Positions 13,770 through 25,366 of a stretch of DNA of 64,000 nucleotides are shown here, piece after piece. Location of the stretch: positions 83,640,906 through 83,704,905 of the forward strand of contig OZ023267.1 in the NCBI GenBank assembly GCA_964006375.1. Direction: 5' to 3'. The position numbers were made by a program, and so were the translations under genes. The notes beneath the pieces are model-generated. The model was given only the letters and a program-made list of their open reading frames with translations. It made no database searches and was not told the origin of the DNA. This DNA is from Tillus elongatus (taxonomy: Eukaryota > Arthropoda > Insecta > Coleoptera > Cleridae). The first letter of the stretch is position 1. The number at the start of each line of letters is the position of its first letter.

Positions 13770-14460
13770 TTCGTATTCCTGTACCCACAAACTTCTGAAA
13801 CATTATATTACTTTAATGAAAAAATGTCAATTTTCCCCAAATCACCGCTCATTTATCCCCTACCTCCTGAAGCGATCTTACCGAAAAATAATTAGAAACG
13901 TTCCTTTGTCAGGTGCTAACTAGATACCAAATTTGAAGATGACATCTCAATTCGTTTGAAAGTTATTGCACCTACTAACAGACAGACGTGCAGGCCGGTA
14001 GACAGACCAACAGACAAAAAAAATCGTTTCAGAATCAAGTTTTCTACATGTTTTGAGTACAGCCTTTTATCAAAAAAAATATTCGAAAGTTCTGACCCCC
14101 ACACATTCAACCCCTAATTTATTATATTTCAGCACAGAATAACAGATGTTTGATGAAATTGAAATTTTTCTAATCAACAAGCCCAGAACGTTATGTTACT
14201 CGAGTTTTACGAAAAAATTTCAATTTTCACCAAATCAACCGCCATTCATCTCCTACTTCGTGGAGCGATTTTACAAAAAACAATCCTAACCGTTCGTTTG
14301 TCGGGTTCTAACTGTATACCAAATTTGAAAACGATATCTCAATTCGTTCTAAAGTTATCACGGCTACCAACAAATAGACATACAGACCGACAGACAAAAA
14401 AAATTCAGTCCCAAATCATGTTTCCTATAGGTTTTGACACTTTTTACGACGTTTAAGCGA
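13770..14460. repeat. two diverged copies of a dispersed repeat in direct orientation
   Basis: Copy one (about 13780-14110) and copy two (about 14165-14460) share taccaaatttgaa, atctcaattcgtt and cagacaaaaaaaat, in that order. They appear to be old tandem relatives. Open frames inside look incidental. Confidence 0.7.
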
Positions 14461-14593
14461 AAAAAAATTTGAACTTTTTGTTGCCGACTTCTTCATGTTT
14501 TGACGATGTGGAAGTAATAAACATAACTTACCTGATATAGTTACTATATAAATGATTTCTAAGAATGTACACTGACAATTTAAACATTTTTGA

Positions 14594-14765
14594 AGAGCCT
14601 CGGTGGTTCAGTGGTAAGGACAGAGGGGTACCGGGTTCGATTCCCAGGGTTTCCCTTTCGCTTTTTCAGTACATACTGTACAATTAACATCGACAGAAGT
14701 TGTGGCATTGTATTTGAGCAAGTTGAATATCTACACGTCCCGCCCGACGTTAAAGAAAAAAAAAA
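14594..14765 (+). mobile_element. tRNA-derived SINE, internally deleted (copy 1)
   Basis: The head has RNA polymerase III promoter boxes: A box TGGTTCAGTGG (about 14603) and B box GGTTCGATTCC (about 14634). It resembles a glycine-type tRNA (gcctcggtggttcagtggta). The tRNA-unrelated body shares tttttcagtacatactgta and gttgtggcattgtattt with the copy at 17979-18337. The body then jumps to cgacgttaaag and an A-run, lacking roughly 170 bp of the centre. It is not a functional tRNA because the cloverleaf is incomplete. Confidence 0.8.
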
Positions 14766-14859
14766 CAGAGAAAAATGTTTTAAACAATTTCATAATCTAA
14801 TGACTTACATAATCCAATTTTTTTTCCTAAAATTAAGGTAATTTTTGAATAATGTTTCC

Positions 14860-15905
14860 CTTGCACTAAACAAGACACCTATTGCTGTCAGCTTCTTCAT
14901 TGCCTTTGACCCCCGAGTGACCCGGCACGCAGATGAGGTTGACCTCATTCTGCCCAGCCAGGTCGCTCGTCTCGTCTCGGCATTCACTTAACAGCCTGGA
15001 ATCCCATGGACTACTTAGGGTCTTAAGGGTTGCCTGACTGTCTGTGGCTATGAGGATCGGCTTGTTGGTGTAGCCCCTCCTCTTGTTCTCACGCACGCAG
15101 TGCAAGATGGCGTACATTTCGGCCTGAAAGACCGTTGCGTGAGCTCCGAGGGAAATACGGTGACTTACCCTCGGTCCTTCCGAATACACGCCTGCCCCCG
15201 TCTCACGCTCCCCGCCGGATTCGTCCGTGAACAAGACGAGCGCGTCCCGTGGTAGGCCCGGCGTCTCCTCCCGCCATTCTTCGTGGTAGGGGGATTTCCA
15301 CTGTAAACTTGTTTTCTCTGCGTGCTCGCGAAATCTGACCTTATTTCAAGCATGGGCTCCTTCACGATCTCCTGAATTTTGCAGTGGCCCCCGCAGCCTG
15401 GGTTGGTCTTCAGCCTATAATTGCAGGCTAGTCTGTATAGTCCTAGCCTGACACCCCTCCCCATTCCACCCCGTCAACTAAGTGTGTGTGTAGGGGGGGG
15501 GGGGTATCCAGAAACACCTCCATGTCGGCTGTTGGGGCTGAAGTCATGGCCCCTGTAATGCCGAGGCAAGCCATCCTTTGGATCTTGCCTAGTTTTTGTT
15601 TGGCACTGGATTGTGTCATCTTAGGCCACCAGACCAGTGCCGCGTATGTTAGTGATGGTCTGACCACCCTTGTGTACAGCCAGTGGGCCATACTAGGTCT
15701 TAGTCCCATGCGCTCCCACGGTGACTGTGTAACCTTTCCTTGGAGTATGATGACAATGTCGTCCGCATAGCCCTGTACCTCGTACCCCCCTCTCGAGAGC
15801 CTCGCTAGTAGGTCGTCCACGACTAGGCACCAGAGGAGGGGAGACAACGCTCCCCTGCTGACACCCCGCCGCGACCCCCGCCAGCAGTCTCTCCCGCGAG
15901 TGAGG
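14860..15905 (-). pseudogene. deleted LINE: RT core fragment plus RNase H
   Basis: The minus strand reads RGVSRGALSPLLWCLVVDD, then GYADDIVI (the YADD active site near 15770), then jumps within one frame to MGLRPSMAHWLYTRVVRPSL, so the RT region after YADD has lost about 80 codons. After frameshifts near 15450 and 15200 comes RNase H with MFTDESGGERETGAGVY, FQAEMYAIL, ATDSQATLK and PGHSGVKGNEEAD. The order RT then RNase H is that of I-group LINEs, but the sequence is clearly different from and more GC-rich than the LINE at 2-3535. The 5' part is missing; it abuts the R2-like LINE at about 15908. A G-run lies at 15494-15503. Confidence 0.8.
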
Positions 15906-15907
15906 TG

Positions 15908-17600
15908 AACGTATGGTTGGATCTATAATATAACCATTTTCATGGTTTTTGTCGATTGTTATGATGTGAATCCTTCTGGTGCTCCCAGTTTCTGAGAGGC
16001 CATGAACTTCTTTTACTTGGAAGCCTTTCTCTCTGAAGGTACAACCAAGTAGTCCCCCAACTTCATGATAACGCCTGTTTCAGAAGGAGTTCTCCGTGGG
16101 TGCAGTACCCGAGCATATGTGCAAGTATTATACTCGTTACAATATCTGCAGCGGATTGTGTCGATACCGTGACTAGGAATGCTACAAAGAGGAGACACAT
16201 TGCATGTCATTTTCAAACAATCACTGCATTCGGATGTTGTTAATCCTTTATGACTGTATAACCAATTATTTCCTTGTTTAAGCTGCTGGTAAGTAACTAC
16301 CCCTTGGCCTTTTTGTTTCTGATAGCACCATTATTCGTGCACTCTTTCCCCGAGTGTGAGTTTTGCTGACTTGCTATTCACTGAGTCCAAATTTATCTTT
16401 AAATCGTTATTGATATCTAATTTTTTTAAACACAACATTCTTCTGTTTTGAAATATTTCTGATTGGTTCATTAACTGAATGCATTTCAAATTTAGTAGGA
16501 ATTTTGATTTATTTAATTGTTGTAAAAAGCGTCCCAAAATGTATTAAAAATTTGAAGACTTTTACTGAGATTGGTGTATCATTTGGAATTTGGAGAATTT
16601 CTTTAACTGAGCTTCTTATAATTTTGTCAATGTCATCAAGAAATTTTCTGTTTAGTTGTTGGACAGGCACAGTTTGAAGAGGGTAAATTAAACATGGTGA
16701 CAAATACCGATTCAAGGTTACAAGTTTTTGTTCATAATTTAATAAATTTGATTTTGTTAGTGTTTCAAGTTTTTCAAGAAAATTTCCGTATATGTAGTAA
16801 CTTTTTTTGATCAAACACCAATTCATCAGAAAAATTCACTCCCAGATATTTAATTTTTCATTAACAGTTATAGAAGTTATCGATTCATTTTAATTGAAAT
16901 ATATTATTTCTTGTTTTAATTTACCCTTTTAGATTACAATAGCTGATGATTTAGATGGATTGATAGTCAATCCTATTTCTTTAAGTTTATTTTTAGCAAT
17001 ATGTAATAAATTTTGAACGGGGCATGTGTTTAAATGATTTAAGTTGATATATGTCGATATTTTCTATCTTCTATTGCTGTTATTGATAAACAGTTATTTT
17101 ATTATTGGGATTGTTATGATTATTATTCTTATAAATTATTTTTGCTTTTATGTTTTTTTTAATGTTTTAACGTCGGTTTATTTCCGGGCGCGACTATGGT
17201 CAGTCACTGACGCTAGGGAGCAGTTTCACCTCACTATTCTGGAAATTTTGCCGAACCCCTGTCTTTCTGTAAAGAGGGTAGAAGCATGTGACTCTACCAA
17301 CTAAAACAATGTCAGCAAATCCTAGCACCGAAACTGGTTCCGTGTTTGCAGTCAAGTGGAAACCATAGCAAGAAACAACTACTTTTTCTGCGAGTTCATC
17401 GAAAATGGGATTTATGGACATATTAAATAACATTGGAGATAGCGAAGCCCCTTGCAAAACACCTGTATTAACTTGGAAATATTTCGGTTTTTGTGATCCT
17501 AAATCAATGTACACTGCAATGCAGTCTACATCGGTCAAAATTCTAGAAGTTTCGACACCCGATACAAATAACATATTTCTGCACTTAGAAATAATTGTGC
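15908..17600 (-). pseudogene. R2-like LINE: RT, zinc knuckle and restriction-like endonuclease, broken by an insertion
   Basis: Reading leftwards on the minus strand: RT with TGVLQGASLSPMLFN and GFAD (the second catalytic Asp is not seen), an insertion at 17029-17283, then the thumb (IAKNKLKEIGLTINPSKSSA; LLNYEQKLVTLNRYLSP; RKFLDDIDKIIRSSVKEIL). Next come LTTSECSDCLKMTCNVSPL, a Cys cluster RCRYCNEYNT, and an endonuclease tail GSTRRIHII ... YIIDPTIR. This layout, with the endonuclease at the C-terminus, is that of the R2/R4 group. In the family the endonuclease motif usually has Asp where this copy has His (RRIHI), so it is probably inactive. Many stops and frameshifts are present. The 5' third is missing. 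Confidence 0.75.
17029..17283 (-). mobile_element. 5'-truncated SINE with co-copied 3' flank, inserted into the R2-like LINE
   Basis: A 255-bp insert splits the R2-like RT and is bordered by a 7-bp duplication GCATGTG (17022-17028 and 17284-17290). Its right part (about 17161-17283) is the 3' end of the SINE seen at 17979-18337. Its left part (17029-17152), beyond the SINE's T-run, matches the sequence that lies beside the SINE copy at 17862-17978. The insert therefore looks like a SINE read-through transcript that carried downstream DNA along. Confidence 0.7.
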
Positions 17601-17742
17601 TGACAAATCCACATTTTCAAAACATATAATTGATATTGAACATAGGCTCACAGTAAATAATCACATAGAGCCACAAAATTTTTATGACAAGCACAAACTG
17701 GACTTTTTTGAAGCTTTAGAGATAAAAAAATCACAATCATGA
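17581..17742 (+). pseudogene. possible PLE endonuclease C-terminal scrap
   Basis: A 53-codon plus-strand frame ends at a stop at 17740-17742 and contains RNNCADKSTFSKHI, then LDFFEALEIKK. The spacing of the His residues and the Glu-rich end resemble the region after the GIY-YIG core in Penelope-like elements. No GIY-YIG core is present, so the call is tentative. Confidence 0.35.
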
Positions 17743-17861
17743 CCATCGCTTTGTTTTAAATGAGCCAACTCACTTGATCGTTTCCCCTTTCTTGAAAACT
17801 CTTCTTTTTAATTAAATATATCAAACAGAATACATGTAAATGCTTTAAATATAGTCGCAAT

Positions 17862-18520
17862 GATTTAAGTTGATATATGTCGATATTTTCTATCTTCTAT
17901 TGCTGTTATTGATAATCAGTTATTTTATTATTAGGATTGTTATAATTATTATTCTTATAAATTATTTTTGCTTTCATGTTTTTTTTTAAAGTTTAACGTC
18001 GGTTTATTTCCGGGCGCGAGTATGGTCAGTCACCGACGCTAGGGAGCAGTTTCACCTCACTATCCTGGAAATTTTGCCGAACCCCTGTCTTTCTGTAAAG
18101 AAGGTAGGAATCTTTAACGTGGCCAACATCTCATGGACACGGGACCGACGGCTTTATGCCCCCTCCGAAGGGTGGAACGTGCAGACTCTCAATTTGCTTA
18201 AATACAATGCCACAACCTCGGTTGACGTTAATTTTACAGTATGTACTGAAAAAGTGAAAGGGGAGCCCTGGAAATCGAACCCAGTACCATTCGGTTCAGA
18301 GGCACACGTTCTTACCACTGGACCACTGATGCTCTTATTTATGTTAAATATTGACATACATCATATAGACATTTTAAATATATCATTTATCATTTGTATT
18401 TCATTTTTTAATAATCTTTTAATCAAAACACCCCAACGTGTCAACATATTTTCATTTATAGTTGTCATGAGTACATATAAATAAATCCAATTTTTTCCTG
18501 CCTGCCGATGCCATGAAGGG
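17862..18520. repeat. dispersed repeat hosting SINE copy 2
   Basis: The two flanks of the SINE (17862-17978 and 18341-18520) are collinear with a SINE-free copy at 47332-47620: attgctgttattgat..., ctttcatg, then ttaaatattgacata and later gtgaaactggt. It is therefore an older repeat that received the SINE. Confidence 0.7.
17979..18337 (-). mobile_element. tRNA-derived SINE, near full length (copy 2)
   Basis: On the minus strand it starts at gagcatcagtggtccagtgg (A box TGGTCCAGTGG), has the B box GGTTCGATTTC, then the shared body (cactttttcagtacatactg; gttgtggcattgtattt), a central part with ccacccttcggagggggcat, and ends gacgttaaac plus an A-run (17979-17990 as T/A on the plus strand). The head resembles a glycine tRNA. 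Comparison with 47332-47620 places the insertion at ctttcatg/ttaaatattg. Confidence 0.82.
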
Positions 18521-18717
18521 TGAAACTGGTTGCAGAGAACAAAACAAGCAGTTGCAAGGTCAGAGAGTCTACATCTGTATTTAGTTAAAGTTAATCTAAC
18601 GTTTTGTTGACATTCAAGTTTACTTTTACTTTATATTCAAATATTTAAATAAACATGTTTGCTACACAACAGGAAACAACATTTTCTTCACACAGCATGA
18701 TATATGTTGACTGCCTA

Positions 18718-18850
18718 TTAGAGGTGTGCTTTTTTCGAACCGAACTACAAACGAACCCAAGCAAGTATGTTGCTGAGAACCTCGGAAATAGTATGTATAA
18801 GGTTCACACTCGAATTTCGAACTCCTTAAAAATTTAACATCGAACTCACC
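18718..18850. repeat. dispersed repeat piece with cgaaccgaac motifs
   Basis: gaggtgtgc followed by repeated cgaac motifs resembles, in inverted orientation, 46690-46793 (gaaggttcggttcggttcga, then tgcacacctc). Non-coding. Confidence 0.45.
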
Positions 18851-19105
18851 AAAATTCTTCAATGTTAATATACCACTTCCTTAAATACAAAATTTAGTTA
18901 TACTGTAGCATACAATATTTGGTACGTAGGAGATATCTATTATTTTTACAAAAAGCAAATGTTGAACAAAATTTGCATGTTGATTGGGTGAAAATGCCTT
19001 CTGGTGCTGATGTTAGTTGTGACGATGGGTCAAGATCCAATCAAAAATACAAACAGGTATACTGAAAAGTTTTTAAAACTTCTACATCTATAGCCAAGCT
19101 CAAAA

Positions 19106-19271
<166 letters not shown>

Positions 19272-19274
19272 TTT

Positions 19275-19770
19275 GGTCGTTTGGTATTATATGGGCAGTT
19301 TTAACAGCCTTTTAGAATTGTTATTACCAAACACTTAAGACAAATTCCTGACTTGGTGGTTGTTTCTTCGGTACGTTGCAGTAGCATACATAATTGCAAT
19401 CTATGGCTGGAATAAATTTACTGCGTTGAATCCGCTTCACTGATATTGTGGTCGCGACGATCTATCCCGCTTCTTGCTGACCCTAGGTGTAAATCTATGG
19501 CTGTGCATTTATGGATAACCTCACGCAAACGTTTCCGTGAAGTTATCCATAATTTCCCAGCCATAGATTTGCACGTAGGGTTAGCAGAAAGTGGGATGGA
19601 TGGTCGCTATCACAATATCAGTGAAGCGGATTCAACAGAGTAAATTTATGGCTAGCCATAGATGCCAGCCATATATTGCTATTATGTATGCTACTGCACC
19701 TTACCGAAGAAACAACCACCAACTCAGGAATTTGTCTGAAGCGTTTGGTAATAACAATATTACACTAAAC
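19275..19770. repeat. imperfect palindrome; right half is the left end of the giant inverted block
   Basis: The two arms meet near 19530 at cacgcaaacgtttccgtg. Both carry ttatggataac...cacg, atagatttgcacgtagggtt, and the motif gttgtttcttcggta or its complement. The right arm (19531-19770, extending to the next TA tract) recurs inverted at 41637-41906. TA tracts lie on both sides (19108-19267 and 19810-19871). Open frames across it are incidental. Confidence 0.85.
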
Positions 19771-19806
19771 TAATTGTTTATTATTAACATAAGAATAGAG
19801 GAAATT

Positions 19807-19809
<3 letters not shown>

Positions 19810-19871
<62 letters not shown>
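19810..19871. repeat. (TA)n microsatellite
   Basis: About 60 bp of TA between the arm and the start of the satellite. The inverted counterpart is at 41571-41636. Confidence 0.95.
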
Positions 19872-19876
<5 letters not shown>

Positions 19877-21427
19877 TAAGTATGTATTACTTTTATTTTC
19901 GTTACATGTACCCAAATTACAAATATGGCGGAATAAATCCAAGGCTCCAATATCAAAATACAAATAAACAGGTTACCAATGACCTAGTGTATAGCAACCC
20001 ATGCAAATTATTTTTGTCACCCTTTAGAACAGTAAAACAAATCATTTGAACATCGGGATACTTATTGCTAAGTTTTTCAATTATGTATTATTTTTTGATA
20101 TTTGCAGTAGAAGTGCCAAAATCATTAAAACGAAAAATGATTACTAACGGCTTTGTGTATAACAGGATATGCAAATTATTTTTGTCACCTTTTGCAAAAA
20201 CGAAAAAATGCATAAGAAGATCGGGATAGCAATTAAGACGTTCTCGAAATGTGTATTATTTTTTAATATTTGCAATAGATGTGCCAAAATCATAAAAACT
20301 AAAAATTACTACCAAGGCCCTTGTGTATAACAGGATATGCAAAATATTTTTTGTCGCCTTTTGCAAAAGTAAAAAAAACGCATATGAAGGTCGGGATAGC
20401 AATTAAGACGTTTTCCAAAAACGTATTCTTTTTTCGCATTTGTAGTTAATGTACCAAAATCATTAAAACAAAAAAATATTACTAAGGCCCTCATGTATGT
20501 TAAACCATGCAAATTACTTTTTGTCACTCTTTGCAAAAGTGAAAAAAATGCATTTGAAAATCTGGATAACTATTACCACGTTTTTCAAATATTTATTATT
20601 TTTTGGTATTTGCAGTGGATGTGCCAAAATCATAAAAACAAAAAATGATTACCAACCACCTATTGTATAATAAGATATGCAAACTATTTTTTGTAATCTT
20701 TTGCAAAAGTGAAAATAAGGCATATGAATATCGGGATAGCAATTAGGACGTTTTCCAATTATGTATTATTTTTTCGCATTTGCAGTTAATGTGCCGAAAT
20801 GATAAAAACAAATAATTATTACTAAGGCCCTTATGTCTGTTAAACCATGCAAATTATTTTTTGGCACTCTTTGCAAAGATGGAAAAATGACGATCGGGAT
20901 AGCTATTACCACGTTTTTCAAATATGTATTATTTTTTGATATTTGCAGTAGATGTGCCAAAATTATAAAAACGAAAAATGATTACCGAAGCCCTAGTGTA
21001 TAATAAAATATGCAAATTATTTTTTGTCACTTTTTGCAAAAGCGAAAAAAATGCTTAAGAATATTGGGATAGCAATTAAGACGTTTCCGTAATATGTATG
21101 ATTTTTTGATATTTGCAGTAGATGTGCCAAAACCATAAGATTACTAAGGCCCTTGTGTATAACAGGATATGCAAATCATTTTTTGTCACCTTTTGCAAAA
21201 GTTAAAAAAAATGCATATGAAGATCGGGATAGCAATAAAGACGTTTTCCGAAAATGTATTATTTTTTTCGCATTTGCAGTTAATGTGCCAAAATCGTTAA
21301 AACAAAAAATTATTACTAAGTCCCTTATGCATGTTAAACCATTCAAATTATTTCTTGTCACTCGTTAAAAAATTAAAAAAATGCATATGAAAATCGGGAT
21401 AATTATTACCACGTTTTTCAAATATGT
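19872..21427 (+). repeat. ~170-bp satellite array, forward orientation (block 1)
   Basis: Monomers carry tatgcaaattattttttgtc, cttttgcaaaagtgaaaaa, atcgggatagcaattaagac and tgtattattttttgatattt in order; successive gtgccaaaat motifs fall near 20112, 20283, 20452, 20620, 20790, 20957, 21127 and 21287, about 170 bp apart. Two main variants differ at one segment (tgatatttgcagtagatg or cgcatttgcagttaatg) and at another (aattaagacgtttccgaaat or ctattaccacgtttttcaaa). The first ~110 bp (attacttttattttcgttac...) is a non-satellite border that recurs inverted at 41461-41570. Confidence 0.95.
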
Positions 21428-21781
21428 TGTTGCGGTAGATGATGATTCTGTTTCATTAGAAACGAGGTTAATCACCTTGGGATGCACCTTTTGAGAAACG
21501 CGCGATGTGTTAGGATGGTAATACCTTTATAAACACGCAATGTGTTGAATGATGACGCGCAATGTTTAGAACGATAAGTATATTTACATCTTATGTTACA
21601 AGTTACATGCTTGCACACCAGCGACCGAACTTTAGCAGAGAAGTTATATCTTCGGGATGGCAGTTGACAATGTCCAGTCCCTCCCGAACTGTAAGCTACT
21701 TTGTTTAAAAACTTAAAAAGGGACGACTACCTGCACCATATTATTTTTTTTGCCTGATATTTTAAAGTTCAATAATAAACA
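21428..21781 (-). repeat. BEL/Pao 3' LTR
   Basis: 354 bp. On the minus strand it begins TGTTTATTATTG and ends ctaccgcaaca. Compared with the other LTR it differs by several substitutions and small indels, so the insertion is not recent. Confidence 0.93.
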
Positions 21782-22029
21782 TACCGCCGCCCTTGAAACA
21801 ACATAGTTTCAACAATCTAAACAGTATAATTCTGCGGTTCGAATCGCATGGTGGCTAATACAATATAAACCAATACGCCTTAAATCTAAGAATTATGAAA
21901 CGCTACACATATTTTGATTTACATATCAATGAAACAAAAATTGGAAAAAAAAACTAAAATTAAAAGAAACACACATTTCATGATAAATTAATGCAGACAA
22001 GCAAAAAAGTGTGTTAATTAATTGTGGCT

Positions 22030-24640
22030 TATTTAACACAAACATTGTCATGTGATATATCATTTATAGGCAATAAGCAAATGCGGGAAACGGCTCGTTT
22101 AGTAGTTTCACCACTACGAGTTTTCACCGATACTACTCGCACTACACCGTCACGTCCTGTATGCACCTTGGTGACCCTTCCCATGGGCCATGGGCAGGTG
22201 GAGTTGTATCCTCCTTGAGCACCGCTAGAGCTCCCTCAAGCCTCGAGAGATCCCTTTTGAAACGCCACCTTGTCCTTTGCTGGAGACAGTGAAAATATTC
22301 TCGCGACCACCTGGACCAGAAATGTCGCTGCATTTGTATCAGATGTTTGTACCGTGAAACGCGGCTTATATCTGACCTGCACCAACTATAGTCTGGGACG
22401 GCAACCATCGCCTCTCCGGTTAAAAAATGACCTGATGTTAGTGGCTTCAAATCGTTTGGTAAATCCGACAAGGGAGTTAGCGGCCGCGAATTTAATACCG
22501 CTTCCACTGGAGTTAAGAGGGTGTAAAATTCCTCAAATGTAAAATTGTAAAGTTTGCTACGCGCCTACTTTACCCCCGCCTCCCACAAGCCGCCCATATG
22601 AGGTGACCCGGGAGGTATAAATTTCCATTCAATACTATGTTGTGATAAATAATTTTGAAATGGCTGGTCATTTAATAACCTTCTAATAGCATTCATCTCA
22701 TTGTTAGCGCCTCTGAAATTTGTGGCGTTTTCTGAGTATAGAGTTTTGCAAAAACCGCGCCTAGGTACAAAACGCTTTAAAGCATTTAAGAATGACGCAC
22801 TTGTCGAGACCGGCGCAACTCGAGGTGAATGGCCTTACTAAACATGCACACAAAAACACACACACACATAACCCTTTACTGATTTCTGGTTTCTTGTTTT
22901 ACCATATTTAATGTTAAACGGCCCTGCATAGTCTACGCCGCAGCATGAAAACGCTATAGTTGGGATGACTCGGTCTGCCGGCAAATCGCCCATTTTTTGG
23001 GACAATACCTTAGGATTAGTTCTAAAGCAGGTCACGCAATTGTGCACAATACGCCTTGTTGTTGATTGGCCATTAACGGACAATATTTTTGTCGCACGAT
23101 AAACAACGTAGTTTGCGGACGGGGATGTAAGTTTTGTATATGAATCTGCTCAATTATTAATTTGGTGACATGATGTTTGTCTGGTAAAACAATTTAAAAC
23201 TTCTTCTCAAAGCTTAAGTTAGAATTAATTAGCCGACCCCCTACACGTATAATATCATTTTGTAAGAAGGGGGATAAAGAAGCGAGTTTGCTAGTGGGAA
23301 GTACTTGCTTAGTTTGCTTAAGTGAATAAATTTCTTGCGGAAAACTCTGTTTTTGCAATGCTTTTATTATGACTTCTGTACTTTGTGTTATCTGAGCACT
23401 AGATAACGGTCCAATTTTCCTAGAAGCCTTAGTACACTTAGAATTATTTGCAAATCTCAAACAAAATGCAATCACCCGTTGTAATTTAGAGAAGTTAGAA
23501 AATATTTCGAAGAATGAGAAGTCTGTTTGAGTGGCTAAGAAAAGGCATGGAAAACTTACAGTACGCCTTTCTTCTGAGATATTGCCAATATTTCTTGAAT
23601 AATTTGATATATGGCTGTTGTTTAAAAAATTGTCGTCTAATGTTTCATTTAAAAATGATGGCCCATGCCACCATAACTCTGCATACTGTAATGTACTCGG
23701 ACTCACGCCTCGGGACAGCATATTTGCTAGGTTATGAGCCGAACGTATGCGATGCCAATTCGAAATTTCAGTGAGCTGCTGTATTTCAGCCACACGGTTG
23801 CGGACGAATGTTTGCCAGGTTCTCGGTTCGGCCGACAACCACGACAACACAATGCTTGAATCGGTCCAGTAATAAGTTTTTTCTAGATAAATGGACAAAG
23901 CTGAACTGGCATTCTGTGCTAACTTCGCCAAAAGTAGGGCACCACACAATTCCAATCTGAGTAACGATAATGCCTTAATCGGTGCTACTCTTGACTTAGC
24001 GCACAGAAGATGCTCCTTTGAAGGTTTATTTGAGGAAGCCCTAACATATATAGCCGCCCCATATGCACGCTCACTCGCGTCGCAAAAACCATGTAATTCA
24101 AATGCAAAGGCCTTGTCTGGGGCTACATGTCTAGGTATTCTGATGGTATTTATATTTTCCGCCTCCGCTAAAAAACTTAACCATGATATATGCAAGTCCT
24201 GTGGAATTGATTCATCCCAATTGACCCGTAACTGTCAGTCTTTGTAAAATTATTTTAGCTTGTACTATAATGTGCCCTAGAAGCCCTAAAGGGCCAACAA
24301 TTTTAGAGATATACGAAAGTATGTGCCTTTTTGAAATTTTAGTATTTGCATTCAGTGAAATAGCACTGTATAGAAAGCGATCACTTTGCGGCTTCCAAGC
24401 CATACCAAGAGTCTTCTTGGTTTCCGAATCTGTAATAATATAGTTATTAATTTTATTTTCGCTGCATAGACCCGCTACAACTCGAGAATCATTATAACAA
24501 AATTTTCGCAATTTAAATCCGCCGAGCCTTAATATGTCAGTTATGTTTTTTTCGAATTGTTATTAAAGTCTCAATTTCGCTTGAGCCGGTAGTTAGGTCA
24601 TCAAGGTAAAAATCATTCTCTATTAGAGCGGATATGCATG
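22030..24640 (-). pseudogene. BEL/Pao pol remnant: RT end, RNase H, integrase
   Basis: Reading leftwards: the RT active-site region FYLDDLTTGSSEIETL, the RT end with RHILSYISKIVGPLGLL, RNase H with GFCDASERAYGAAIYVR, LRLELCGALLLAKLA and YYWTDSSIVLSWL, then the usual NPADxxSRG appears as NLANMLSRG (Asp changed). Integrase follows: HNCVTCFRTNP zinc region, GVDYAGPF, LYSENATNF where the family has SDN, PPGSPHMGGLWEAGVK, and the C-terminal part EAVLNSRPLTPLS. Frameshifts occur near 24230, 23140, 22840 and 22190, besides stops. Catalytic changes in RNase H and integrase mean it is dead. Confidence 0.88.
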
Positions 24641-24835
24641 CATGTGTTCTACGGACAGTTGTCTTGCACGTTATTAAATTCGGGAAAGTAGCCTTGAATT
24701 ATTTCAACCCGTTCTGTAAGCTCTTCAAAATCTTCGAACTCGGTTTCATTAATAGCACTTACATATTTTTCGAAGCGACTAAGATGACCACGCAGAATAA
24801 CTCTGCAGAATTTAAGAGATTTTAACTGTCATTTT
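24641..24835 (-). pseudogene. BEL/Pao gag N-terminal remnant
   Basis: The minus-strand frame has RGHLSRFEKYVSAINE, then ELTERVEIIQGYFPEFNNVQ, the helical N-terminal pattern of BEL/Pao gag (short helix, then a coiled segment ending in EFN.VQ). It runs almost directly into the RT motif FYLDD at about 24600, showing that the rest of gag, the protease and the RT fingers and palm were deleted. Confidence 0.6.
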
Positions 24836-25366
24836 TTAACGAATGAAAATATGAGATTTATTCAATTTTCAATCGATGACCAGGAATTCGTTTGATATGA
24901 ATAAATTTTTTTATTACGTAATGTAAGAAAATGCAACGAATAATAATAGTAAATGCGATTCAATTTTTCACTAATAAAAAAAGTATTGCGATAATGATTA
25001 GTAGATTACGCAGTGTAATACGAAATGACGTGAAAAAAAATGTAAATATGGGGGTTCTCTGCCAAGCACACCGCTGTGAGAAAATAATTAACTAAACGAA
25101 CAATTATAAGTTTACACCAAGTGGAAACGCATATAAAAGCGGTGCACCTTACCCTTACTTTAGGTCCTTGGCTTTCTTGTGGAGATAGCTGCATTGTTGC
25201 CGCCGCCCTTGGAAGAATCTGATTGATGTGGACTTCTCTGCCTGGAGACACTGGCGGTTTTTGCTTCTTGCTATAATTTCTCTGCGGATGCACTATTCGG
25301 ATGAAAAAACCGTTTTCAAAGGTAACAATCACTTTCGTCATTTATATCCGGTTCTAGAAGGACCAA

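Noticed and set aside
14594..14660. Functional tRNA gene
   Set aside because: A and B boxes are present but the two halves do not form an acceptor stem or a normal anticodon arm, and the sequence continues into a body shared with another copy. It is a SINE head.
22024..24247. Plus-strand frames within the BEL/Pao element
   Set aside because: They overlap recognisable BEL pol motifs on the minus strand and match nothing themselves.
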